From NCBI RefSeq assembly GCF_900010725.2, contig NZ_LR734879.1:106950-146902 (forward strand): DNA of 39,953 nt. Direction: 5' to 3'. This DNA comes from Planktothrix serta PCC 8927. GTDB taxonomy: Bacteria; Cyanobacteriota; Cyanobacteriia; Cyanobacteriales; Microcoleaceae. The notes below the pieces were generated by a model, which did not search any database, was not told the origin of the DNA, and worked only from the letters and a program-made list of their open reading frames with translations. A program made the translations under genes and the position numbers. Positions 32,439 to 39,953 of the stretch are shown in pieces (the first letter of the stretch is position 1; the number at the start of each line of letters is the position of its first letter).

Positions 32439-34934
32439 TTACTGATGAAACTCTTGACTCAACGCTTCCAACGAGAGTGAATTTTCCTCCCCTTCGGTTT
32501 CCCAGTGCAGGGGTTGTTCCTCAGCCAGATTCAAACTATTGAAGACATCATCTAAAGTTAAATCCGAGAAACTTTGTAGAGATACCAAATTCTGCGCCTC
32601 CACCGATGGTTTATTCACAGATTCAATAGCAAGAGAAGGAACAGATTGAGCCGAACGAGGTTCCATACCAATATCCCGAAATAAATCCTCAAAGGTAATC
32701 AATTCTTCGGGTGGGGATACTTTTGGGGGAACCGCTTCCACCCTTGGCTTTTGGGGTATGGGTTGAGGTGGAGAAATCGTTAATTTTTCGGGAGAACGTT
32801 TAGGGGTAGAATTCGTTTCCGGTTGTTCTAAATTAAACAGATCCACCTCTAAATATTCCAAAGTATTGCGATCTATTAATAAACGAGAATCCACTTGATC
32901 GCTATCTTCATCTAACTCGATCGGCAGTAAATTTTCATCTGGGGACGCTTGAATATACTCATCCGTCTCCAATCTAGCCGTCCTGTTCTCAGGAGAGGAA
33001 GACTCCACCGGAGTCGAAACCCCCGTGAGCATTTGTTGGGTTTTGGCAGATACCACACTGGAAACGACGGGGGAAGCGTCCTCAAAAGTAGGTTCTTCAA
33101 AAATATCACTTAAATCTGCTAAAGTTTCCTCAAACGGATTAGGCGCAGAAGCAGCAGGGGAAGCCGTCAGTTGCTCCATTACTAGGGACACCGATTCAGC
33201 TTCCTCTGGAAATAAATCCTCAGATTCTAAGGATGCAGATTCAATAAATTCTGTCGTTAGGGGTAACTCAGATTCTATCAACACCTCTGGGTCAGATTCA
33301 TTAAACAGATCCAAGGCATTCAAGGGACTCTCATCAAGGGCTTCCGGGGAAATATCCTCCGGTTCTAGGGGTTGGATCGCCGTGGCGGCGGTATCCTCAA
33401 ACAAATCTTCCGTGTCTAAACTGACCTGCGATTGATCCTGATCCCAATCAGATCCTGCATCATCCGTTTGCGTTTCCTCATCTAACAATAAGGTTTCCAC
33501 ATCCTCGGAAACCTCATCCTCATCGTAGCCCTCAACAAATGCAGCGTCTTCGTCAAAGAAATCAATCTCTGCTGGTTCGACAACAGAAGCAACGGAGGAT
33601 TCTTCCTCCTCAACCGAAGCAACATCCTCCCCAAATAAATCAATTTCCGGTAGTTTCGCAACAGAAGCAACAGGAGGTTCTTCCTCCTCAGCCATATTAA
33701 ACAATGCTTCTAAGTCTAAATCATCTTCAGAACGCGACTGTTCTAATCCAGACTGATCTAAATCTAAGGAAAAAGCAGGTTCTTCCGGCATCAGATCTAA
33801 CTCATCCTGACTCGGAAGAGAAGACAGTTTTTGTACGGACTCAAATTGAACCTGTGGTTGATCCGTTGTTTTCGGTCGTTGCGGTTTATTTTCCTTGCTA
33901 TCAGAGAGATTGACAGGCCTCGCAGGTTGTCTAGGGAGTTCTGCCCCCGCATAAGGTAAAAGTTCCTCAAACGTTAAAGGTAAATCCTCCGATGGAGCAA
34001 CCGAGGGGAAATCACTCTCAGTGGGAGCCGGAGGAGCAATCGTATTAGCAGGGGGTTCGGATTCGGTTAATTGTAATGAAGATTGTAAATAGGAAGACGT
34101 TTCTTGACCGACCTGTTGGGCCAGTTGGTTCACCAAGGTTGTAAACATGACTTCCCCTTGTTGGCCCAAACCGTGCATCCGTTCCAGACTTTGAGATAGG
34201 GAGTCAGAATAGGTTTGTAGATTCCGTTGCAACGATTCAAAGATCACACTCAGACTGGAATCCAAGGTCATCAACAAATGATCCGATTGTGTTTGCAACT
34301 GTCGCATCTGTTCTAAACGTTGGGCCGGAGTCAGACTCGCCAGAGACGTTCGGGGTCTGTCCACAGGTTCGGCCGCCAGTGCCGGGAGTGAGTTTGATTC
34401 CGTCAATAAAACCGAATCTAAAAATCGAGTTTCAATATGATTCAGGGTTTCGGTAACGTTATGAATCAGACTATCCTGTAATCGAGTCATGAACTCCTGC
34501 AAAAATTCACGACTGAGTTGTTGTTGATAGGATGGCGACGGCTGGATTTGCGCCAGGGTTTGGGCTTTTCGGGCTTCTAATTGTTGAATTTCTTGGACTA
34601 AATTGCGTTGTTCCGTGCGTAAGCGATCAACCTCATCTTGAAGGGGTTGAGTTAAATGGCTCCGCAGATAAATCATTTCCCGCCGGATTGCTTGCCACAA
34701 AGGTTCTCGCATACCAGGAGATGACGGTTGATTGGTCTCCATCGGCGACAGGAGTGCCCCCTCGTCCACCTGTTGCTGAAGAACGACCAAATACTTTCGG
34801 ACACGCTCTAGGACTTGACGGGAGCGTGTGACGGTTTCCCCAAAGACAACCCAAGGTAAACGCAAGTTGGGCTGGCTTAGAACATCGTCAATTTCGGCGA
34901 TGAGTGCCTGAATCTGATCCTTCTGAACATTCAA
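32439..34934 (-). CDS. Acidic coiled-coil protein, function unknown
   Basis: An 831-residue protein. Residues 1-280 are helical and predicted coiled coil (DEVDRLRTEQRNLVQEIQQL, EARKAQTLAQIQ, then QRLEQMRQLQTQSDHLLMTLDSSLSVIFESLQRNLQTYSDSL). Residues about 290-830 are disordered and very acidic, with many Asp/Glu/Ser/Pro runs and short LF/DLF motifs (DLFNESDPEV, EDLFPEEA, LEALFNMAEEEE, ITFEDLFRDIGM). A 26-residue segment is tandemly duplicated (EEEEPPVASVAKLPEIDLFG and EEEESSVASVVEPAEIDFFD). There is no signal peptide. The start is TTG at 34,934, with GAGAGGG seven bases upstream and a stop just before. It may be a scaffold or partner for the ASKHA ATPase. Confidence 0.7.
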   Translation of the reverse strand: MNVQKDQIQALIAEIDDVLSQPNLRLPWVVFGETVTRSRQVLERVRKYLVVLQQQVDEGALLSPMETNQPSSPGMREPLWQAIRREMIYLRSHLTQPLQDEVDRLRTEQRNLVQEIQQLEARKAQTLAQIQPSPSYQQQLSREFLQEFMTRLQDSLIHNVTETLNHIETRFLDSVLLTESNSLPALAAEPVDRPRTSLASLTPAQRLEQMRQLQTQSDHLLMTLDSSLSVIFESLQRNLQTYSDSLSQSLERMHGLGQQGEVMFTTLVNQLAQQVGQETSSYLQSSLQLTESEPPANTIAPPAPTESDFPSVAPSEDLPLTFEELLPYAGAELPRQPARPVNLSDSKENKPQRPKTTDQPQVQFESVQKLSSLPSQDELDLMPEEPAFSLDLDQSGLEQSRSEDDLDLEALFNMAEEEEPPVASVAKLPEIDLFGEDVASVEEEESSVASVVEPAEIDFFDEDAAFVEGYDEDEVSEDVETLLLDEETQTDDAGSDWDQDQSQVSLDTEDLFEDTAATAIQPLEPEDISPEALDESPLNALDLFNESDPEVLIESELPLTTEFIESASLESEDLFPEEAESVSLVMEQLTASPAASAPNPFEETLADLSDIFEEPTFEDASPVVSSVVSAKTQQMLTGVSTPVESSSPENRTARLETDEYIQASPDENLLPIELDEDSDQVDSRLLIDRNTLEYLEVDLFNLEQPETNSTPKRSPEKLTISPPQPIPQKPRVEAVPPKVSPPEELITFEDLFRDIGMEPRSAQSVPSLAIESVNKPSVEAQNLVSLQSFSDLTLDDVFNSLNLAEEQPLHWETEGEENSLSLEALSQEFHQ

Positions 34935-35720
34935 GGCTGAACCCTCTCAATAATCATCAGAAAAAATGGGTAGAAACCCCTAACTTCTAGTTAGGCTTTA
35001 TATTTTTTCCCCTTTCGGGGAGGAGGGTATGGTTGCCCTCCTAACTCCTATTTCTAGGGTAAAGTTAGCTTCGCCAAGGTTTTAAGAGCTTGTTAGGCTA
35101 GTAGCACTTCCTTAACCCGATAAAGATGTTTAACTACTAACGACAGAGCCAGGGACTAGCTACGCATCCACAGGGTGTCATGACTCAAAAAACGTAGTCA
35201 ATTAAGACTTAGGCTGGTCAACTATCACTGAAGGTGAGGCACCAGGCGCGAAGCCTGCGCTTCGCGCCTGGTGCCCCGTCGCTTCAGTACGGGGTGCTGA
35301 CGCTAACAGAATGGGACTGGTTGATGCGTTCTGTACGTTCCTAACTTCACAATCGCTTGATCTTCAGGATTCCCTAGATTAAAGCAGTTGTTATCTACAT
35401 AATATGTTAGGCTTCAGAAGCACTCAAGTAGCTAAGTTAGAATTTTGGGTGGATTGGAAGATCGAGGAGCAGGAGCAAGACAGTTAAAAACTAAACCAGT
35501 TTAACTTTTTTGGGGCCTAATCGCTCTAAAATATAAAGTTGCTCAGTCATTTGTGATTCCTGTGGGAATTAACAGAGGCGGAATCTTAGTTAATAAATAG
35601 AGGAAATTTTAGGGTGATTGACCACTCAGAGCGCAAATTCTCCTTTCCTGCAATCCACTAAAAACCCACTCTTTTGATTAGCTACGGATCAACGCGAATT
35701 TATAGTAGTACGACAGCCTC
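34935..35720. other. 786-bp gene-free region with several hairpins
   Basis: No credible gene in any frame. GTTAGG (34,990) pairs with CCTAAC (35,045), AGGAGGG (35,021) with CCCTCCT (35,042), and CCCC-TTTC-GGGG lies at 35,009-35,020. Together these suggest a structured 5' region of the coiled-coil gene transcript. A large hairpin follows at 35,227-35,288. 35,300-35,700 shows nothing more, except TATAGT at 35,701-35,706 close to the next gene. An unannotated small RNA is possible but unproven. Confidence 0.5.
35227..35288. repeat. Large GC-rich hairpin
   Basis: GGCACCAGGCGCGAAG (35,238-35,253), a 6-base loop and CTTCGCGCCTGGTGCC (35,260-35,275) form a perfect 16-bp stem. ACTGAAG (35,227) and CTTCAGT (35,288) extend it after a small internal bubble. 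The GC content is far above the surroundings, as in REP/MITE-like palindromes. Confidence 0.8.
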
Positions 35721-36428
35721 ATGGAAGATCGGTATTTCTCCCGTGACAATCAATCTGATATTCTCAAGATGATCCGCTCAACGCCTTTCTTTGAAGGCTT
35801 GCCCCCAGAGGCGGCGGACAAAGCGACATCTCATATTGTGGGTCGAAATCATCCCGCAAACCAAGTTATTTTGTTGGAAAATGACTGGGGAAGTTCCGTT
35901 TATTTTATTTTGGATGGTTGGGTCAAAATTCGTACCTATAATTTGGATGGTAAAGAAGTAACGCTGAACATTTTGGGTAAGGGTGAGCTATTTGGAGAAA
36001 TGGCCGCATTAGATGAAGTCCCCCGTTCTACGGATGTGATCACATTAGCACCCACATTAATTGGGAATATGCCCGCTCAGGATTTCGTGGAGTTAATTAC
36101 AACCGAACCCCGTGCTGGAATGCGATTGGCTCAGTTAATGGGACGACGTTTACGCCAAGTAAATCGACGTCTACGATTGCGTGAATCGGATAGCACCTCA
36201 AGGGTTGCTGATATTTTACTGTTTCTGGCAGAGGGTCAGGGAAAAAGTTCGGATCAAGGAACACAAATTCCTAACCTTCCTCATCGGGAGTTAAGTGGTT
36301 TGAGTGGTCTAGCGCGGGAAACGGTAACTCGCGTTCTGAGTAAACTAGAGAAGAAAGGGTTAATTCATCGGGAACGGGATATCTTAAGTATTCCCGATGT
36401 CCACGCCCTGGAACGGATTTTAGTCTAA
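35721..36428 (+). CDS. Crp/Fnr-family transcriptional regulator
   Basis: A 235-residue regulator. The N-terminal cyclic-nucleotide-binding barrel (FFEGLPPEAAD, VYFILDGWVKIRTYNLDGKEVTLNILGKGELFGEMAALDEVPRSTDV) contains FGEMA and PRS, matching the Glu and Arg that hold the phosphate of cAMP in true CRP proteins, so nucleotide binding is plausible. The C-terminal helix-turn-helix is LSGLSGLARETVTRVLSKLEKKGLI. It is not NtcA: the NtcA N-terminus and its SRxTVTRLLGDLR helix are absent. It is followed after 46 bases by the DUF2232 gene, possibly in one operon. Confidence 0.9.
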   Translation: MEDRYFSRDNQSDILKMIRSTPFFEGLPPEAADKATSHIVGRNHPANQVILLENDWGSSVYFILDGWVKIRTYNLDGKEVTLNILGKGELFGEMAALDEVPRSTDVITLAPTLIGNMPAQDFVELITTEPRAGMRLAQLMGRRLRQVNRRLRLRESDSTSRVADILLFLAEGQGKSSDQGTQIPNLPHRELSGLSGLARETVTRVLSKLEKKGLIHRERDILSIPDVHALERILV

Positions 36429-36474
36429 CCTTAAACGCTCACGCTCTGAGTGTCACAACCCTATTCCCGATTGC

Positions 36475-37221
36475 ATGAGTGATTCTTCCCCATCAAGTTC
36501 CTATTTTGACCCGGCGACCTCTGAATCTGACGATGAGGGAATTACATCTCCCGATTCAGATGTCCCATCTCCTTCAAATTCAACTCGTCCTCCTCATCAG
36601 CCTTCTGGTAACGCCCTAATTCTGGTTGAAACGGCTTTTCTGGCCAGTGCAGCCAGTTTAATTTGGTTTGTTAATTATTATTTCCCGATGGGGCCAGTGC
36701 TGCGGCTATTTTTCTCTTTGCCGATGGCCTTATTGTATTTACGTTGGGGAAAACGAGCTTCAGTTATGGGAGCCGTGGCTTCATTTTTATTATTATCGGT
36801 GTTAATGGGGCCGACTCGCAGTATTGTGTTTTTGATTCCTTATGGCTGGTTGGGTGTGGTCTTGGGGGGAATGTGGAAACGGGGCAAGGCTTGGTGGATG
36901 TCGATTAGCGTTGGGTCTGTGATTGTTGCGATTGGTTTTTTCTTTAAGTATTGGTTACTGTCAATTCTTCTGGGACGAAATCTGTGGGCCTATGGCACTG
37001 TTCAAATTGCTTCCCTGGCAGAATGGATTTTTATTAAGTTAGGGATTTTGGCTCAACCGAGTTTAATGTTAGTTCAAGCGATCGCTGTTTTAATGATTTT
37101 TATTAATAGTATTGTCTATTTATTTGTGGTTCATCTCGTATCTTTGCTGTTATTAGATCGCCTTAATAGCCCGATTCCTCGCCCGCCTAAATGGGTACAA
37201 GTTTTATTAGATTACGAGTGA
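36475..37221 (+). CDS. DUF2232 domain-containing membrane protein
   Basis: A 248-residue integral membrane protein of the DUF2232 (YybS-like) family. Residues 1-45 are a polar Ser/Pro-rich N-terminus. Six or more hydrophobic helices follow: ALILVETAFLASAASLIWFV, FFSLPMALLYLRWGKRASV, AVASFLLLSVLMGP, IVFLIPYGWLGVVLGGMW, SIGSVIVAIGFFFKY-like and VQAIAVLMIFINSIVYLFVVHLVSLLLLD. The central FFSLPMALLYLRWGxRA block is typical of the family. Transport of a small substrate is often suggested but not proven. Confidence 0.8.
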   Translation: MSDSSPSSSYFDPATSESDDEGITSPDSDVPSPSNSTRPPHQPSGNALILVETAFLASAASLIWFVNYYFPMGPVLRLFFSLPMALLYLRWGKRASVMGAVASFLLLSVLMGPTRSIVFLIPYGWLGVVLGGMWKRGKAWWMSISVGSVIVAIGFFFKYWLLSILLGRNLWAYGTVQIASLAEWIFIKLGILAQPSLMLVQAIAVLMIFINSIVYLFVVHLVSLLLLDRLNSPIPRPPKWVQVLLDYE

Positions 37222-37237
37222 AACTATTGGAGAATAT

Positions 37238-38338
37238 TTAAACCTTAACCTTGGGTAACTTGATCATAAAACTTGTCCCCTTCCCCTCTCCACTTTCAAC
37301 CTCAAGAGTTCCTTGATGCGCTTCTGTAATACTCTTGGCTAAAAATAACCCTAATCCCCAGCCTGTTTGATCCTCAGCACAAATAGTTCGACGAAATTGT
37401 TGAAATAGGATTGATTGAGCGTCTAGGGCAATCGGCTCGCCTTCATTATGAATAGTTAGGTTAATCTGTGTTTCAGTTTGCTGAAGTGTCAGTGTAATCG
37501 GCGTACTCGGATCACCATATTTCACCGCATTAATGGCTAAGTTTTCAATCACCCGTCGTATTTCTTTGCGACTGCAATAAATCCTGATCTCAGAATCAGA
37601 GACGACAACAAATCGCTCTCCATACGCGAAGTTCAAATCCTCCACTACCTCCTGAAGGAGTACCTCTAAATTGCATTCTTCAAATTTCATTTTTAAGCTT
37701 TGTCCTGCCCGCAGCCGACTCGCATCCAGCAGATCTTGAATCATCAAATCTAGCCGATTGACTGCACCGAGCATTCTCGTCGCCACATCGATGTGGGTGT
37801 CTCCTCGTTCAAGTCGTCGCAGAGTGAGTTGAGTTCCCAGTTTGACCACATTCAGAGGCCCTCTGAGGTCGTGAGTGAGCGTTACCATAAATAGCTCTTG
37901 AATATCTCGCAGGGTTTCGGAGAATTGAGTTGCAGCGTCATTAACGGCTTGCTCAATAGAGCCGATAATAATATCTCGATCTTCTATTGCTAAAGGTGCT
38001 TCTTCTTCTAAAACTTGAAAGATGACTTGACGGAGGATGTGATACTCGAAAATGAGTTGACTCATAGAGTAGTCAGCATACCCGGCCCGTTCATGCCCAT
38101 GCAGCTTGCCAATGCGAGTGCTTTCTGCCTCGTCGGCGGTGATTCGGGTAGATGTCCTAACAATTCTATTTGAAAGTGCATCTACCAGTTGATTTAAGTA
38201 CAGAGGTAGGGAATTTTGCAAGACCAGAGAATCTTGATGGGTTGATGCACTGACTTCATCACGAACCCGCTTCTCCCACAGGTGCATAATTCTTTCAGCA
38301 TTGTGTTTAAGACGCTCAGATGCTTGGCTAGATATCAT
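37238..38338 (-). CDS. Sensor histidine kinase with RsbRD-type N-terminal domain
   Basis: A 366-residue cytoplasmic histidine kinase. The N-terminal 120 residues (ASERLKHNAERIMHLWEKRVRDEV, GHERAGYADYSMSQLIFEYHILRQVIFQVLEEE) resemble the RsbRD N-terminal / globin-like sensor domain. The dimerisation helix carries H156 in LTHDLRGPLNVVKLG. The ATP domain has N-box NLAINAVKYG, the G boxes WGLGLFLAKSITEAHQG and GEGKGTSFMIKLP. No transmembrane segment or receiver is present, and no response regulator lies nearby. The ATG at 38,338 is used; a TTG at 38,416 would add 26 residues. Confidence 0.9.
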   Translation of the reverse strand: MISSQASERLKHNAERIMHLWEKRVRDEVSASTHQDSLVLQNSLPLYLNQLVDALSNRIVRTSTRITADEAESTRIGKLHGHERAGYADYSMSQLIFEYHILRQVIFQVLEEEAPLAIEDRDIIIGSIEQAVNDAATQFSETLRDIQELFMVTLTHDLRGPLNVVKLGTQLTLRRLERGDTHIDVATRMLGAVNRLDLMIQDLLDASRLRAGQSLKMKFEECNLEVLLQEVVEDLNFAYGERFVVVSDSEIRIYCSRKEIRRVIENLAINAVKYGDPSTPITLTLQQTETQINLTIHNEGEPIALDAQSILFQQFRRTICAEDQTGWGLGLFLAKSITEAHQGTLEVESGEGKGTSFMIKLPKVKV

Positions 38339-38554
38339 TTTGGTTGTGGATGAGTCGCTGCGGAGAGAAGATTCTCTCTCTTTATTTAATACAGGTGTAT
38401 TGTGGTAGTACAGCAATCGTTATCAGGAGCGTATTTTCTGCCCAAATCCTCTAACGATCACCTCAACTGATAGCATACTGCATCGTTAATTGCTTCTAGC
38501 AAAAGATATGTTTTCCTGAAGCCCCGGTCATTTCTACCCTCCCACCTTATTTTT

Positions 38555-39676
38555 ATGACGGTTCGAGTTTACACCCAGTTAATCCAAGGAAATCAGTGGT
38601 TACATCGCTATCAAGGCAGTTCACCTGTATTTGCTTGTGTGTTGGGATTTACCGCCACAGCTTTAATTCCGGGGATTTCTGCGGCTGGATCGACACCAGA
38701 GTCTCGACAATATACGGCTGTGGCGGATGCTGAATTTCTCTACAATGGCCCCCAACCCCATCCTCACTATCCCTTACCCCCCTTAGATGCGGGAGCGTCT
38801 CCGGTCTTAATCTCCCGTGCTGTTGTGGAAGCGTTGCAGTGTCCTTTATATTTATTCAATGCGGGATTAGCTGTTAATCCTTCGGTTCCCACAATTGACC
38901 TCGGAGGAGTACCAGCACTGTGTTTAACATCCGGTACGGCTATGACCTTAGAGACGGTCAAACATCTATTAGAACAAGGGTTAATCTGGGGAGAACGATT
39001 AGCAAAAGAAGCTGAAAATAGTTATGTAATTTTATCGGAATGTGTTGTTGGTGGAACGACTACCGCTTTAGCCGTATTGCTAGGGTTGGGAATTTCAGCT
39101 ATGGGGAAAGTCAATAGTAGCCATCCCGATTGTAATCATGCCCAAAAATTAGCGATCGCCACAACAGGATTACAGCAAGGCGGGTTTTGGCCGTTATCAC
39201 CGACGGGATCTCAGGGTGTTGATCCGTTGCGGTTGGTAGCTGCTGTGGGTGATCCGATGCAAATTGTAGTGGCGGGAATGGCGATTGCTGCAAGTCGCAG
39301 CGTTGGGGTATTGTTGGCGGGAGGAACCCAGATGTTAGCGGTTTATCGTTTGGTCGATGCGATCGCCACTCAATATCATCTCCCTTGGTGTCCCGACCAA
39401 ATTGTTATCGGTACGACCCGTTGGGTCGCCGAAGATGCAACGGGGGATACTGTTGGGTTAGCTGAAACTATAGGAACTGTACCCCTATTAGCAACTCAAC
39501 TCAACTTTTCAACATCCCGTTACCCTCAACTTCAAGCCTATGAACAAGGATTTGTTAAGGAGGGAGTGGGGGCTGGTGGGGCTGCGATCGCCTCTCATCT
39601 CGCCCTCGGCTGGAATAACACCCAACTCCTAGAAGCCATTGAAGCACTAGCAGATCGGATAAAATTTGATCATTAA
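38555..39676 (+). CDS. CobT-like phosphoribosyltransferase (TIGR00303)
   Basis: A 373-residue protein of the TIGR00303 group, related to nicotinate-nucleotide:dimethylbenzimidazole phosphoribosyltransferase (CobT) of cobamide assembly. Typical parts are FTATALIPGISAAGSTPESRQYTAVADAEFLYNG, PLDAGASPVLISRAV, SECVVGGTTTALAVLLGLGI, FWPLSPTGSQGVDPLRLVAAVGDPMQIVVAGMAIAAS and AEDATGDTVGLAE. Whether it acts on dimethylbenzimidazole, or on adenine to make pseudocobalamin as in many cyanobacteria, cannot be decided here. It stands alone, with no riboswitch seen upstream. Confidence 0.88.
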   Translation: MTVRVYTQLIQGNQWLHRYQGSSPVFACVLGFTATALIPGISAAGSTPESRQYTAVADAEFLYNGPQPHPHYPLPPLDAGASPVLISRAVVEALQCPLYLFNAGLAVNPSVPTIDLGGVPALCLTSGTAMTLETVKHLLEQGLIWGERLAKEAENSYVILSECVVGGTTTALAVLLGLGISAMGKVNSSHPDCNHAQKLAIATTGLQQGGFWPLSPTGSQGVDPLRLVAAVGDPMQIVVAGMAIAASRSVGVLLAGGTQMLAVYRLVDAIATQYHLPWCPDQIVIGTTRWVAEDATGDTVGLAETIGTVPLLATQLNFSTSRYPQLQAYEQGFVKEGVGAGGAAIASHLALGWNNTQLLEAIEALADRIKFDH

Positions 39677-39699
39677 TGTCAAATTCTGCAAATCTCTGA

Positions 39700-39705
39700 T
39701 ATAAT
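39700..39705 (+). promoter_or_regulatory. Putative promoter of tRNA-Leu
   Basis: A perfect TATAAT lies 25 bases before the mature tRNA 5' end. TGTCAA at 39,677-39,682 stands 17 bases further upstream as a weak -35 box. Confidence 0.5.
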
Positions 39706-39724
39706 GTAATGCTGAACAATAAAA

Positions 39725-39807
39725 GCGGACATGGCGGAATTGGTAGACGCGCTAGATTTAGGTTCTAGTACCGTAAAGGTGTGAAGGTTCAAGTCCTTTT
39801 GTCCGCA
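39725..39807 (+). tRNA. tRNA-Leu (anticodon UAG)
   Basis: Acceptor arms GCGGACA and TGTCCGC pair over 7 bp. The D-arm region is TGGCGGAATTGGTAGACGC. The anticodon stem CTAGA/TCTAG encloses TTTAGGT, giving anticodon TAG at 39,759-39,761. A long variable arm (typical of leucine tRNA) precedes the T arm AAGGTTCAAGTCCTT. The discriminator base is A; CCA is not encoded. Confidence 0.96.
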
Positions 39808-39818
39808 TTGAATCAAAA

Positions 39819-39870
39819 TTGACATCCTCCCAACACCAACGATCAAGTTTATGGTGTGGGTCTTCTGGCT
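39819..39870 (-). mobile_element. IS200/IS605-type end, second remnant
   Basis: On the minus strand a CCCACACCA / TGGTGTTGG-type hairpin (39,830-39,838 with 39,852-39,860, one mismatch) is followed by GGGAGGATGTCAA. The signature resembles the element end at 609-644, with a different hairpin. It lies 12 bases after tRNA-Leu. No transposase is in the window; a body could lie beyond its right edge. Confidence 0.45.
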
Positions 39871-39929
39871 ATAGCGCTACGCATTACAGTTAGGACATTT
39901 CTAAATCCTGAAACCCTTTCACTTCTTAC

Positions 39930-39953
39930 TGTTCCCTGTTCCCTGTTCCCTGT
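39930..39953. repeat. Heptamer tandem repeat (GTTCCCT)n at window end
   Basis: At least three copies of the unit also seen at 5250-5273; the array runs off the window edge. Confidence 0.85.

Noticed and set aside
35009-35020. CCCC-TTTC-GGGG as an intrinsic terminator
   Set aside because: The T-run lies before the hairpin on the + strand and A follows on the minus strand, so neither direction has the required layout.
35721-36428. Possible NtcA
   Set aside because: It lacks the NtcA N-terminus and recognition helix; called a general Crp/Fnr regulator.
38417-38554. Possible cobalamin riboswitch before the CobT-like gene
   Set aside because: The gap is too short and no B12-box-like sequence is visible.

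Overview
The window is from a cyanobacterium. The evidence is the very frequent HIP1 palindrome (GCGATCGC), a CpcT/CpeT-family protein, a CSP41-like protein, tandem heptanucleotide repeats (GTTCCCT and AGTTATC units), and several protein families typical of cyanobacteria (DUF3352, DUF4359, DUF2232, kinase-TPR fusions). The AT-rich style and repeat families suggest a filamentous Oscillatoriales-type genome such as Planktothrix. That genus is an inference and was not tested.

Layout. 1-7.2 kb is ordinary chromosome: ribosome-silencing factor rsfS (its start lies inside what looks like an IS200/IS605-type end), a WcaI-like glycosyltransferase, a DUF3352 protein, a TIGR01777 epimerase-like protein, an Era-like GTPase with a DUF697-like tail, and a DUF4359 protein. 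7.3-14.9 kb is a dense island of small two-gene modules, nearly all toxin-antitoxin or TA-like: PIN/AbrB-like, RelE-like, ParE-like, DUF433/DUF5615, VapBC, BrnT with its antitoxin, DUF433-DUF6883-DUF4926, and an RHH-domain protein paired with an NCFAWA protein. HIP1-rich repeats separate the modules. The island shows decay: an in-frame TAG in brnT, a probable frameshift at about 8.8 kb, and a truncated second copy of a DUF433 gene.

15-28.2 kb carries an M48 peptidase, a CpcT-family lipoprotein, a membrane protein, and a glycogen/glycan cluster (glgX, a GT4 enzyme, a GT61-like enzyme, malQ on the opposite strand). These are followed by a small secreted protein, a 50-residue membrane peptide, a CSP41-like SDR and a Ser/Thr kinase with TPR repeats. 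28,486-29,902 is a CRISPR array of 20 identical 37-bp repeats and 19 distinct spacers, with its leader on the left and no cas gene in the window.

29.9-40 kb holds pgsA, a two-gene unit of an Hsp70/actin-fold (ASKHA) ATPase and a very acidic coiled-coil protein, and a long gene-free stretch (34.9-35.7 kb) with a perfect 16-bp hairpin. It then has a Crp-type regulator, a DUF2232 membrane protein, a sensor histidine kinase, a CobT-like protein (TIGR00303) and tRNA-Leu(UAG). The window ends in a second IS200/IS605-like end and another heptamer repeat.

How genes may work together: GlgX and MalQ act on glycogen-derived glucans. The two glycosyltransferases between them have unknown acceptors. The island modules are probably selfish or defence-related. 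The best candidates for something undescribed are the RHH / NCFAWA pair (13,855-14,776), the DUF433-DUF6883-DUF4926 operon (12,736-13,658) and the ASKHA / acidic coiled-coil pair (30,574-34,934).
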